From Sulfitobacter noctilucicola (lineage in GTDB: Bacteria; Pseudomonadota; Alphaproteobacteria; Rhodobacterales; Rhodobacteraceae), in assembly GCF_000622385.1 (NCBI RefSeq), contig NZ_JASD01000008.1:2604001-2668000 (forward strand): DNA of 64,000 bases, read 5' to 3'. The notes under the pieces were generated by a model that was not told the DNA's origin, searched no databases, and was given only the letters and a program-made list of their open reading frames with translations. Both the position numbers and the translations under genes were made by a program. Positions 45,884 to 54,413 of the stretch are shown one piece after another (position 1 is the stretch's first letter; the number at the start of each line of letters is the position of its first letter).

Positions 45884-46360
45884 TTACTCGACCGCTTCTA
45901 TCCTGTCGAGTTGCCATATGCTGCGCGAATAGATGACTTCGGACCGGTAGTCGGCATTCGCATCGTAGGGATAAACCACCCAGAGCGGACCTTTGTCGCG
46001 CAGGGACATCACCTTACCGTTCATCCTGGTGGCAACGATCGGGCCGCCTTCGACCGCGTCCGTGACAGGGATCTCGACCGTATAGTCGTTGATTGCTGTC
46101 GCCAACAAAGTGCCGCCCTCAACGCCTACTTCTTCTGCCAATCGCGCCAGCGAGACACCTTCAAAGGTTTGCGTGCCTTCGGTCCAGATGGTTGTCGTCT
46201 CGATTGTTTCGGTGCCAAGCGCTTCAAGTGCGGCCAGATCGAAGGTTTGCTCGCGGCCTTCATGCGTCAGGGTCAGGACCGTGTCGCTGGCATTTGCCGT
46301 GGCACCAAGTCCGAGGACCAGCCCCAATGCGACAACGAATGTGTGAAACCGATTAAACAT
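45884..46360 (-). CDS. periplasmic molybdopterin-oxidoreductase-fold protein lacking cysteine
   Basis: A 158-residue exported protein with a clear signal peptide (FVVALGLVLGLGATANA). The mature part resembles the sulfite-oxidase/YedY molybdopterin-binding fold: FEGVSLARLAEEVG, AINDYTVEIPV, and the late LRDKGPLWVVYPYD. It contains no cysteine, whereas Moco enzymes of this fold use a Cys ligand to Mo, so it is probably not a redox enzyme. It is directly upstream of the hybrid kinase in the same operon and may act as its periplasmic ligand-binding partner. ATG follows AGGAGT. Confidence 0.8.
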   Translation of the reverse strand: MFNRFHTFVVALGLVLGLGATANASDTVLTLTHEGREQTFDLAALEALGTETIETTTIWTEGTQTFEGVSLARLAEEVGVEGGTLLATAINDYTVEIPVTDAVEGGPIVATRMNGKVMSLRDKGPLWVVYPYDANADYRSEVIYSRSIWQLDRIEAVE

Positions 46361-46432
46361 GACGTACTCCTACAAGTGTTTGAGCTACCATGTCATGAAG
46401 AGCCAGTTGGCGCATTGGGGTATCGGGATAGG

Positions 46433-46454
46433 ACCCTATCCTTTCGGATAGGGT
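46433..46454. promoter_or_regulatory. EPS palindrome site 2 (perfect ACCCTATCC-N4-GGATAGGGT)
   Basis: A perfect inverted repeat with 9-base arms (46433-46441 and 46446-46454) and spacer TTTC. An extra half-site GGGATAGG lies at 46425-46432. It is ~73 bp upstream of the sulfite-oxidase-fold/kinase operon start. A role as galU terminator is unlikely because no T-run follows on the minus strand. Confidence 0.6.
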
Positions 46455-46463
46455 TTGGGTTTA

Positions 46464-47348
46464 TCAGGCTGCTTTCTGCTGTGCTGTCCGCGCTTCGATG
46501 AAGGCAGAGAAGTCGATGCCAAGGTCTTCGCGGGCAAGAGCAAAGGCCGCGGTTGCCTGAACAAAACCTTGCACTGAGCCGCAATCAAAGCGTTCGCCGT
46601 CAAAGCGGTAACCTGTTACGCCAGCCGTGTTCACATCCGCATTGATCGCATCGGTCAGTTGCAATTCGCCGCCAGCACCCGGCCCGAGCGCGTCGAGGCG
46701 GTCAAAAATTGAGGGTTCAAGGATGTAGCGACCGACAATCGCTTGGGTGGAAGGTGCCACATCGGGGCGGGGTTTTTCGACCAGACCACGCGCCTGAGAG
46801 ATGCGGCCCTTTTGCTGGCTCACGTCCAATACACCGTAAGACGAAACATTGGCGCGCGGCACATCCATGGTGGCAACCATGTGGCCACCTTGCGCACGGT
46901 GTGCTTCGACCATCTGTGCCAAAGCACCGGCTGGATGCATGATGACGTCATCGGGCAACAAAACCGCAAAAGCCTCGTCTCCGACCAGACGCTTGGCCTG
47001 TCGCACGGCGTGACCCAAACCAAGAGGCTTTGCCTGACGCAGAATGCTCAGCGCACCTTCCGGCATCCGTGTGGGGGCAAGCGCGTCTAGGGCTTCGGTT
47101 TTGCCTTTTGCCTTCAGTTGCATCTCAAGGGCGGCGGCGGTGTCAAAGTAATCTTCCAGCGCGCCTTTGCCGGCGGCGGATACAAAGATGAATTGCTCGA
47201 TACCGGCCTTGCGTGCCTCGTCTACAGCGTACTGGATGAGGGGGCGGTCAACCAAAGTCAGCATCTCTTTCGGGACGGATTTGGTTGCGGGCAGAAAACG
47301 TGTGCCCATGCCTGCGACGGGGAAAACAGCTGTACGGATATGTGTCAT
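46464..47348 (-). CDS. galU: UTP--glucose-1-phosphate uridylyltransferase
   Basis: A 294-residue nucleotidyltransferase making UDP-glucose, a sugar donor for EPS. Signature stretches are AVFPVAGMGTRFLPATKS (nucleotide loop), PKEMLTLVDRPLIQYAVDEA and FAVLLPDDVI. It has the normal bacterial GalU length. ATG 47348 has GGAA upstream, and an in-frame extension to 47408 lacks support. It lies 46 bp downstream of the WecG-transferase fusion gene on the same strand and is probably co-transcribed with it. Confidence 0.93.
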   Translation of the reverse strand: MTHIRTAVFPVAGMGTRFLPATKSVPKEMLTLVDRPLIQYAVDEARKAGIEQFIFVSAAGKGALEDYFDTAAALEMQLKAKGKTEALDALAPTRMPEGALSILRQAKPLGLGHAVRQAKRLVGDEAFAVLLPDDVIMHPAGALAQMVEAHRAQGGHMVATMDVPRANVSSYGVLDVSQQKGRISQARGLVEKPRPDVAPSTQAIVGRYILEPSIFDRLDALGPGAGGELQLTDAINADVNTAGVTGYRFDGERFDCGSVQGFVQATAAFALAREDLGIDFSAFIEARTAQQKAA

Positions 47349-47394
47349 GTTTTGGGTTCCTTGGGAATTTATGAGTTTGAAGCGAGGAGGTGGG

Positions 47395-48774
47395 TTAGTG
47401 TGCGCCACGGCCGGAGATGACCGCGCGGAATGTCATGCAGATGAGAATGACGTCCAGCAGCACACTGCGCGAGCTTGCATAGGCCAGATCCATCTCGACC
47501 ATCTGGTCGAAGCTGACATCGGCCCGACCTGATACCTGCCAGACACCGGTGATGCCGGGCTTTACAGCCAAACGGCCAAGGGCGCGTTGGGGATAGACTT
47601 CGACTTCGCAAGGCAGGGCGGGACGCGGGCCGACGATGGACATCTGACCGCGCAGCACATTCAGGATCTGAGGAAGCTCGTCGATCGAGGTGCGGCGGAT
47701 AAAGCGGCCGACCCGTGTGATGCGGGGATCGGATTTTGATTTGAAGCAGATACCGTCACGGTCGGATTGCTCCAGCACGGAGCTGCGCAGCGCTTCCGCG
47801 TCGCTGACCATTGAGCGGAACTTGATCATCGTGAAGGGGCGACCGTCTTTACCGACGCGGGTCTGCGTGAAAAGGGCAGGACCCTTGCTTTCTGTTTTGA
47901 TGGCAAGAGCTGTCAGCAACAGGATCGGGGAGAGAAGAACCAGGGCGCAAAGTGCAACAGTGATATCCAGCAGACGTTTCGCAACGGAGGCAGGTGTCCA
48001 AGTGGCCATCGACTGTTTGGCGGCGCGGGCAAGAAAGCTGAAGTTGCCTTCGAGATAGCGTTTGGCCAGACGACGTGGCTCCATCGCCAGACGCCAGACC
48101 CACTCGCTCTTTGCTTTGCGGACCCATGCAGGGGCGCGAACGACGTTGCCTGCAAAGAAATCAAGTGCGGCACCCACACCCATCGTTAGGTCGGCATCAA
48201 GATAAGGTGCGTTGCGGTGCAACCAAAGTTCTTGCATCGGAACGCCCAGAGCAACCAACACGATGTCTGCGCCGCTTGCATTGATGTCGGCAATCACTTC
48301 CGCTTCGTTTTGCGCTTCGGCATAACCGTCACGGGTGCCTGCAATTTGAAGGCCCGGAATTTTGTGAATGAGGTTTTGTGCGGCGGTGTCGGCTGTGCCG
48401 GGCGTGCCACCGAACAGATAGACTGATTTGCCGTTTTTCGCTGCCTGCTCAAGCAGGGCCGGGATGAAGTCGGTGCCGTTCAGGTTTTCCTTCAGCGCCT
48501 GACCCGTCATTTTGGCCGCAAGGGCGACACCAATACCGTCTGGTAAAAGCAAATTAGCGCTTTTTACTGCCGCTGCATACTGCCGGTCGCGGGCCATTAC
48601 GTTGAAGCAATGTGCATTCATAAAGTTAATGCGGCGGCGGCCGGGGGACAAAAGTGTTGCGATCGTATCGGTTGTTGTCGCGTCGACCAGTCGTGCACGC
48701 AAACCGGGAAGGTATGTCTGGTTCAGTGTGTTTACCGCGGTTACGGGGCCGTCGAAGGTTGTGAGATATGTCAT
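47395..48774 (-). CDS. fusion of WecG/TagA glycosyltransferase and WcaJ/ExoY-type sugar phosphotransferase
   Basis: A 459-residue bifunctional protein. Residues ~25-245 are a complete GT26 domain: INFMNAHCFNVMARD, LLPDGIGVALAA, VYLFGGTPGTAD, VALGVPMQELW and the Arg-rich WRLAMEPRRLAKRY. Residues ~265-459 are a phosphoglycosyltransferase: KRLLDITVALCALVLL, FTMIKFRSM, TSIDELPQILNVL, MSIVGPRPALP and GITGVWQVSGR. One polypeptide could therefore put the first sugar phosphate and the second sugar on undecaprenyl phosphate. It is the initiator of the right-hand system and is divergent from the response regulator gene. Confidence 0.92.
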   Translation of the reverse strand: MTYLTTFDGPVTAVNTLNQTYLPGLRARLVDATTTDTIATLLSPGRRRINFMNAHCFNVMARDRQYAAAVKSANLLLPDGIGVALAAKMTGQALKENLNGTDFIPALLEQAAKNGKSVYLFGGTPGTADTAAQNLIHKIPGLQIAGTRDGYAEAQNEAEVIADINASGADIVLVALGVPMQELWLHRNAPYLDADLTMGVGAALDFFAGNVVRAPAWVRKAKSEWVWRLAMEPRRLAKRYLEGNFSFLARAAKQSMATWTPASVAKRLLDITVALCALVLLSPILLLTALAIKTESKGPALFTQTRVGKDGRPFTMIKFRSMVSDAEALRSSVLEQSDRDGICFKSKSDPRITRVGRFIRRTSIDELPQILNVLRGQMSIVGPRPALPCEVEVYPQRALGRLAVKPGITGVWQVSGRADVSFDQMVEMDLAYASSRSVLLDVILICMTFRAVISGRGAH

Positions 48775-48920
48775 GGCAGCAGTCCTGTGTGATCAAATTT
48801 GTTGGACTACTGATCAACGAAAACAACTGCTTGGCGCAACGGAGCGGGCGGACAGGTTCGCGGCTCGGATGGCTTGGGGACTAGCCCATCCGGTTCCCTG
48901 ACCGGGCGCGTTTGCGGCGT

Positions 48921-48942
48921 ACCCTATCCCTTTGGAGGGGAA
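48921..48942. promoter_or_regulatory. EPS palindrome site 3 (ACCCTATCC half-site)
   Basis: An exact ACCCTATCC at 48921-48929 is followed after four bases by GGAGGGGAA (48934-48942), which matches the second arm GGATAGGGT at 5 of 9 positions. It lies in the 252 bp gap between the divergent WecG-transferase fusion and response regulator genes, ~85 bp before the regulator's start. Autoregulation is possible. Confidence 0.45.
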
Positions 48943-49026
48943 CAAATAGCCTATTTTTCCCATCATTTGCGCCTTTGAACCAACACAATCTAGGGGTAGT
49001 GTGTATTTACGTTCAAAGGACACGTT

Positions 49027-49641
49027 ATGAGAGTATTAATAGCTGACGACCACGATCTGTTGCGTGACACACTGGTGATGTTTCTCGAAGGTGAGGGCCG
49101 CATGGAAACAGCAAGCGTCGGCACATTTCAGGATGCGTGCGCGCGTATTGAAGGTGATGCGCCTTATGATCTGATCTTGCTGGACTATAACATGCCGGGC
49201 ATGAACGGTCTTGAAGGGCTGCGCCACGCGCTGTCGCTCAAAGACGGACAGCGGGTCGCGCTGATCTCGGGTGAGGCAACACGCCAGATCGCCGAAGATG
49301 CGCTAGAGGCCGGTGCTGCCGGGTTTGTGCCCAAATCTCTGCCTGCGAAATCGCTGGTCAACGCGGTGAAGTTCATGGCCATGGGAGAGCAATACGCGCC
49401 CATTGATTTCATGACTGCTGTGGAAGAAGAATCGACCAATGCGCTGGCCGAGAAACTGACCCCCCGCGAATTGCAGGTGCTCAAAGGTCTGACCGAAGGC
49501 AAATCCAACAAGGAGATTGCCCGCGATCTGGATATCACTGAGCCTACGATCAAGCTGCACGTGAAAACGCTTTACCGTAAAGTCGGGGCCGCAAACCGGA
49601 CGCAAGCGGCATTGATTGCCCGCGAGGCTGGCCTGTTTTAG
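49027..49641 (+). CDS. LuxR/NarL-family response regulator
   Basis: A 204-residue two-domain regulator. The receiver (1-~120) has the acidic pocket (ADDHD), phospho-acceptor Asp53 (LLDYNMPG) and Lys in FVPKSLP. The C-terminal helix-turn-helix (~140-204) reads LTPRELQVLKGLTEGKSNKEIA, with recognition helix TEPTIKLHVKTLYRK. The ATG is preceded by AAAGGA. It lies among EPS genes with CCCTATCC palindromes on both sides, so it is the best candidate to bind them. The hybrid kinase at 43346-45847 is its likely phosphodonor. Confidence 0.92.
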   Translation: MRVLIADDHDLLRDTLVMFLEGEGRMETASVGTFQDACARIEGDAPYDLILLDYNMPGMNGLEGLRHALSLKDGQRVALISGEATRQIAEDALEAGAAGFVPKSLPAKSLVNAVKFMAMGEQYAPIDFMTAVEEESTNALAEKLTPRELQVLKGLTEGKSNKEIARDLDITEPTIKLHVKTLYRKVGAANRTQAALIAREAGLF

Positions 49642-49668
49642 GAAACATCAACTGTTGTATGACGCGCA

Positions 49669-49690
49669 AGCCTATCCGAAGGGATAGGTA
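49669..49690. promoter_or_regulatory. EPS palindrome site 4 (AGCCTATCC-GAAG-GGATAGGTA)
   Basis: CCTATCC (49671-49677) and GGATAGG (49682-49688) form a perfect inverted repeat with the same 4-base spacer as the other sites. It is centred ~99 bp before the Wzz-like gene at 49778 and 28 bp after the response regulator stop. A further GATAGGT lies near 49750. Confidence 0.55.
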
Positions 49691-49777
49691 CGCTCCCGAA
49701 AGTGCCCTCGTGCTGCCCCTCTGCCCAAATGATTAAATCTGCACAGTAAGATAGGTCATCGGTAAAGGAGCCAACCG

Positions 49778-51217
49778 ATGACCACACTTTCACTGCCTTT
49801 CGCCCCGAAAAAACGGAAAACCACCGGCGGCGTCGCCAAGCGCGTCCTGATGGGCGGCAGGCTGAGCGATATCAAACGTCTGCCACGCTATGTCGCCACC
49901 GGCGTACTGGGCGCAACGTTGATCTGGGCACCGCTGCTTGGCTACCTCAAGACCGCGCCGCTCAGCTACCGTTCAACCACATCGCTGATTATGCCAGGCT
50001 CCGGCGCATCCGCTTCGATGAATGTGAACGGTATCGGTCAGGCCACATCTTATGCAAACTCTGCTTTCGCCAGCAACGCGGTCAGCCCGACAGAAACATA
50101 CAAGCGCCTTTTGGGCGCGGACCGGATTGTGGATGCGGCAGCGGCCTCTCTGAACATAGAACGGGCGGAGCTGGGCCAGCCGCGGGTGCGTCTGGTGGAC
50201 CAGACCAGCCTGATCCATTTTGAGACGACAGGCCGCACACCGCAGGCTGCCCAAGAGCGTGGCGATGCCATTCTCGCGGCGTTCTTTACCGAACTGGATG
50301 CCTTGCGCGCAGACGAAGTTGATACCCGACAGGACAGCGGTCTGCAGGCCATCTCGGATTATCGCGCCTCTGTTGCAGATACGCGTGCCCAGATCGAAGC
50401 CTTGCAGAAATCCACTGGCTTGCTGTCTGTCGATCAATACGATGTGCTGCTGGACCGTCACCTGACGTTGGATGAAAAGATCCTCGACCAACGCGCCGAG
50501 CTGAATGATCGTCTTGCTGCGACATCAGCGCTGGAAGCCCAACTGGGGCTGGACGCCAGCGTTGCCGCAGCGACGCTCAAGCTGTTTGCGGATGGTGCCT
50601 ATATCGCGTTGCTTGAAGAGATCGGTCGCACTGAAGTGGCCCTGACCGAAGCGAGCGCGCGTTATGGTGTCCGCCACCCCAAGGTGCAGGCGGCACAGTC
50701 TGCCCGCGATCAGGCCCATACCGCCGCTCTGACGCTTGCCCAGTCCATCACCGGTCTGGACGCCGAGGCACTGGGTGATTTCGATCTTGCCCCTGACGGC
50801 GCGCGGGCCAACCTGCTGGCGGAACTTGTGCGTATGCAGGTGGAGGTGTCCGGCGCAACTGAGCAGCTGGCCACACTTGAGGCACAACATAAGGACGGAC
50901 AGAAAAGGCTGAGCGGTTTTGCCCCTGCCGCCGCGAAAATGCAGGATCTCGAGCGGGACTTCTCCGTGGCCGAAGCATTGTTTGCCTCTGCCATCGCGCG
51001 GGCGCAATCAAGCAAGTCCGACGTTTATGCATCCTATCCTCTGGTACAGGTTCTGGAAAACCCGTCCCTGCCTGCAAAACCATCGTCTCCTAACCGCAAG
51101 CTGGCGCTGATGGCCGGTATCGCGGCAACCATGATGCTGTTCATTAGCCTGGCAATGGGTTGGATCAGAATTGCACTCATCTCGCGTCTGATGAAAAAGC
51201 CTGGTACGCCGTTGTGA
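49778..51217 (+). CDS. Wzz/GumC-type chain-length determinant protein
   Basis: A 479-residue inner-membrane protein. A basic N-terminus leads to a membrane segment (~45-65), then a periplasmic domain with LSYRSTTSLIMPGSG and LVDQTSLIHFETTG. Long coiled coils (~170-420) include RYGVRHPKVQAAQSARDQA, a GumC/ExoP-type signature. A second span lies at ~445-465. There is no kinase domain. AAAGGAG precedes the ATG. It is coupled to the downstream polymerase gene by a 4 bp overlap and belongs to the right-hand system. Confidence 0.88.
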   Translation: MTTLSLPFAPKKRKTTGGVAKRVLMGGRLSDIKRLPRYVATGVLGATLIWAPLLGYLKTAPLSYRSTTSLIMPGSGASASMNVNGIGQATSYANSAFASNAVSPTETYKRLLGADRIVDAAAASLNIERAELGQPRVRLVDQTSLIHFETTGRTPQAAQERGDAILAAFFTELDALRADEVDTRQDSGLQAISDYRASVADTRAQIEALQKSTGLLSVDQYDVLLDRHLTLDEKILDQRAELNDRLAATSALEAQLGLDASVAAATLKLFADGAYIALLEEIGRTEVALTEASARYGVRHPKVQAAQSARDQAHTAALTLAQSITGLDAEALGDFDLAPDGARANLLAELVRMQVEVSGATEQLATLEAQHKDGQKRLSGFAPAAAKMQDLERDFSVAEALFASAIARAQSSKSDVYASYPLVQVLENPSLPAKPSSPNRKLALMAGIAATMMLFISLAMGWIRIALISRLMKKPGTPL

Positions 51218-52485
51218 TTGTCGAAAACCCAATCGAGCGGCTGGTCTACCGCACCTTCGTTCTGACCTGGCCATTCTACGCCGTGGGCGCACTTTATATC
51301 GTGGGTCCGGTACTGGCGTGGGTTCTTGGCGGGTTGGTCGTGCTGGTGCTGTACCTCGGGCCAGCGGTACGCGAAGACATGCGTGCCACAGGGAGTATTC
51401 CTCCGGTCATCTGGGGGTGGTTTGTCGGGATGTTCGTGATGTTGATCGCACTTTGGGTCGGGCATCTTGATTGGGGACTTGGGACCGGCAAAACAATCAA
51501 GTCCTCTATCGGCTGGGCCAAAGGCTGGGCATTGCTGGCACTTTTCCCGCTGGCAGGGGCCGTGCTGCCGATCCGCCGCGAAACGCTTATCAGAGCGCAG
51601 TGTGTTGTTGGCCTGTGGACCTTGATCCTTACCCCTATCCTGATCGCGGCACCTTATATCGGTCTGCCGGAGCGCATCTTTACCTCACCGCTCAAGGCGG
51701 TTGGTGGGCCGGGGCCTGAGTACTTTTCGGTCTATTTCTTTACGTGGGACCCCTCCAGCTGGACGCCGCGCTGGCAGTTCTACGCACCTTGGTCGCCTTT
51801 TGCCGCATTGCTTGGCACTGTCATGGTGCTCTTTGCGCTGGAAGAGAAAGACATCAAATGGCGCAGCATCGGTATTGCGGCAGGGGCGGTGATGATCTTT
51901 GCCTCCAAGTCGCGCATGGGCCTTGTCGGTCTTGTCGCCTGCACAACTGTGCCGCGCTTGCTGCCGCTGATCCTGCGCGGTTGGGCGTGGCAGGTTCTGG
52001 CGGCATTCACCGCGTCCATGTCGGTCTTGGGGACTGCCATCGCTACCGCTGCAACCGACGCCATATCAGCTTTCAAAGGGGCACGCGCCGACAGCACACG
52101 CGTGCGCGAAACCCTGCAACGGATCGCAACAGAGCGGTGGCAGACGGACGGTTACTGGTTCGGCCACGCAACCGTTCAGCCGGGCAGTCACGCGGTAGAG
52201 TATATGCCCATCGGAAGCCACCATACGTGGTACGGCCTGTTGTTCGTTAAAGGTTTGGTCGGTTTTCTTGCGCTGCTGGTCCCTTTTGTGTGGCAAACTG
52301 TGCTGGCGTTGAAAGACGCAGCCTTGGGTCCGCGTGGACGGCTTCCGCTGGGAATCATGATGACGCTTACGCTTTTGTCTTTTGGTGAGAACATCGAGAT
52401 CGAAGCCTACCTTTTGTGGCCAGCGCTGATCGTTCTGGGCATCCATGCACGCGAGCTTCAGGGGCCTTACGATCTTGAGCAATAG
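51214..52485 (+). CDS. O-antigen polymerase/ligase-like membrane protein (Wzy-type)
   Basis: A 423-residue protein with about ten hydrophobic segments. Wzy_C-like features are the SKSRMGLVGLVA segment and the long periplasmic loop with STRVRETLQRIA, WFGHATVQPGS and the conserved IGSHHTWYGLLFVKG. GTG 51214 overlaps the Wzz-like stop (GTGA) and starts just before the first span; longer starts would run into the previous gene. It is the likely polymerase of the right-hand system. Confidence 0.8.
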   Translation: MIVENPIERLVYRTFVLTWPFYAVGALYIVGPVLAWVLGGLVVLVLYLGPAVREDMRATGSIPPVIWGWFVGMFVMLIALWVGHLDWGLGTGKTIKSSIGWAKGWALLALFPLAGAVLPIRRETLIRAQCVVGLWTLILTPILIAAPYIGLPERIFTSPLKAVGGPGPEYFSVYFFTWDPSSWTPRWQFYAPWSPFAALLGTVMVLFALEEKDIKWRSIGIAAGAVMIFASKSRMGLVGLVACTTVPRLLPLILRGWAWQVLAAFTASMSVLGTAIATAATDAISAFKGARADSTRVRETLQRIATERWQTDGYWFGHATVQPGSHAVEYMPIGSHHTWYGLLFVKGLVGFLALLVPFVWQTVLALKDAALGPRGRLPLGIMMTLTLLSFGENIEIEAYLLWPALIVLGIHARELQGPYDLEQ

Positions 52486-52664
52486 GTTTGGCTCCGTTCC
52501 CGCAGTTTCGCGAAGGTATGTAATTTAGGCGAATTCCCCATGGATTAGGCAGTTTTCGTATCGCGCCTTTCCACCCTTTGCGCGAAAGCTGTTCATCACC
52601 TCGCTAAGCGGAGGGTGGTATGTTAGAACGCACATGTGAAGACAAGGCATGAGAATTGAGACCC

Positions 52665-54413
52665 ATGGAAGTACCGACGCGATCTATCGGCCCCAAATTG
52701 TCGTCCCTTCTCAGGCAGATATACCCTGATCTTGATGTTGATATATTGTCCAGTCTGGTAATCGATGCCTTTTGGCCGGACGGCACCCGCAAGCGCCAGC
52801 GCGGGCGCATTCGCGGCAATTCCCTGTGGTCGCAAAAAGACAGTATGCTGATCACTTACGGCAATTCGATCATTGATGGCGCCCACAAACCGCTGGACCT
52901 GCTGTCGGATTTTCTGAGCACCTATCTGGATGGTGCTCTCAGTTCCGTCCATATCCTTCCGTTCTTTCCATATACCTCCGATGACGGATTTGCGGTTTCA
53001 GATTTTCGCGCCGTCAATCCACAATTGGGCGATTGGGCCGATATTAATAGGATTTCGGAACACTTTAACCTGATGTCCGATCTGGTTCTGAACCACGTTT
53101 CCAGTCAGGGCCAATGGTTCAATGCCTACCTGCAAGGTCAGGCCCCCTATGACAAATTCTTCTTTGAAGCGTCACCTGATGATGACCTTCGCGATGTGGT
53201 GCGGCCCCGGACAACACCCCTGCTGCGTGAGGTCGAGACGTCAAACGGGACGCGCCATGTCTGGTGCACCTTCAGCCATGACCAGATTGATCTCGATTTT
53301 CGCAATCCCGAAGTCCTGCTGGAATTTCTGCGGATCATCCGGCTTCACGTGGACAATGGCGTACAGATCATCCGGCTGGATGCAGTGGCGTTTCTCTGGA
53401 AAGAGGTCGGCTCGCCATCCATCCATCTGCCACAGACCCATGCGATCATTCGCTTGATGCGTCTGCTGTGTGATTACGCCGATGAAAAGATCATTCTGCT
53501 GACCGAGACCAACGTGCCCAAGGCAGAGAACCTGAGCTATTTCGGCACCGGAGACGAAGCGCACGCGATATACAACTTCCCGCTGCCGCCGCTAATCCTG
53601 CACGCGTTGATGTCCGGCGATGGTCAGTATCTGCGCCGCTGGCAAAGGGGTATGCCGCCCGCACCGATGGGCTGTGCTTATCTGAACTTCACCGCCAGCC
53701 ATGACGGCATAGGGATGCGACCTGCCGAGGGGGTGCTGCCCGAAGAAGAGAAGCAAAAGGTCATAGAGACCGTGAAGGATATTGGCGGCCTTGTATCAAT
53801 GCGTGCGCTGCCCGACGGCGGCGAAAGCCCCTATGAGTTGAACACCACATTTTATGACGCGCTTTCGCGAACGTTCGACGGGAAGGATACGCATCACCAT
53901 GAGCGTTTCATCTGTTCGCAGACTATCGTGATGTCCCTGGAGGGAATTCCCGCGTTCTATATCCATGCGATGCTGGCGACAGCAAACGACCACGAAGGTG
54001 TGGTGCATCGTGGCATGAACCGCGCCATCAACCGCCACCGCTGGGACTATCCGAGCCTGCGGGAACTGCTGAGCGATCCGTCGACACCACAGGCCCGCGT
54101 TATGCACGACCTTTCTGCGCGGCTGAAAATTCGCAAGAAACAGGGGGCGTTTCACCCGAATGCAACGCAGTTTACGGTCAATCTGGGCGATGATCGTGTG
54201 TTCGGGGTCTGGCGTCAAAGCCTCGACCGCCACCAGTCGATTTTTGCGCTGCACAACGTCAGCAAAGACCCCGTCACAATTCCCGCCGCTGCGCTAAATC
54301 TGATCGAAGATCAGGCTTGGATCGATCTGCTGACGGGCACGGAGATCGATGCAACAGCAGCTGATATCACCATTGCGCCGTATCAGTGCATGTGGATCAG
54401 CAACCGGCTTTAG
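52665..54413 (+). CDS. GH13_18 sugar phosphorylase, probable glucosylglycerate phosphorylase
   Basis: A 582-residue alpha-amylase-superfamily enzyme of the sucrose-phosphorylase branch. Catalytic residues are visible: nucleophile Asp in IIRLDAVAFLWKE, acid/base Glu in LLTETNVP and the stabilising Asp in FTASHDGIGM. HILPFFPYTSDDGFAVSDF is the subfamily motif. The neighbours, a glucosyl-3-phosphoglycerate synthase and an MpgP-type phosphatase, point to glucosylglycerate as substrate (releasing glucose 1-phosphate and glycerate) rather than sucrose. It is convergent with the synthase gene, the two stops overlapping by 4 bp. Confidence 0.82.
   Translation: MEVPTRSIGPKLSSLLRQIYPDLDVDILSSLVIDAFWPDGTRKRQRGRIRGNSLWSQKDSMLITYGNSIIDGAHKPLDLLSDFLSTYLDGALSSVHILPFFPYTSDDGFAVSDFRAVNPQLGDWADINRISEHFNLMSDLVLNHVSSQGQWFNAYLQGQAPYDKFFFEASPDDDLRDVVRPRTTPLLREVETSNGTRHVWCTFSHDQIDLDFRNPEVLLEFLRIIRLHVDNGVQIIRLDAVAFLWKEVGSPSIHLPQTHAIIRLMRLLCDYADEKIILLTETNVPKAENLSYFGTGDEAHAIYNFPLPPLILHALMSGDGQYLRRWQRGMPPAPMGCAYLNFTASHDGIGMRPAEGVLPEEEKQKVIETVKDIGGLVSMRALPDGGESPYELNTTFYDALSRTFDGKDTHHHERFICSQTIVMSLEGIPAFYIHAMLATANDHEGVVHRGMNRAINRHRWDYPSLRELLSDPSTPQARVMHDLSARLKIRKKQGAFHPNATQFTVNLGDDRVFGVWRQSLDRHQSIFALHNVSKDPVTIPAAALNLIEDQAWIDLLTGTEIDATAADITIAPYQCMWISNRL

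Noticed and set aside
46433..46454. Perfect hairpin after galU considered as a rho-independent terminator
   Set aside because: On the minus strand no T run follows the stem, and the same palindrome recurs at three other promoter gaps, favouring a protein-binding site.
52665..54413. Sucrose phosphorylase as the name of the GH13_18 enzyme
   Set aside because: The neighbouring GpgS- and MpgP-like genes make glucosylglycerate a better substrate guess; sucrose genes are absent here.
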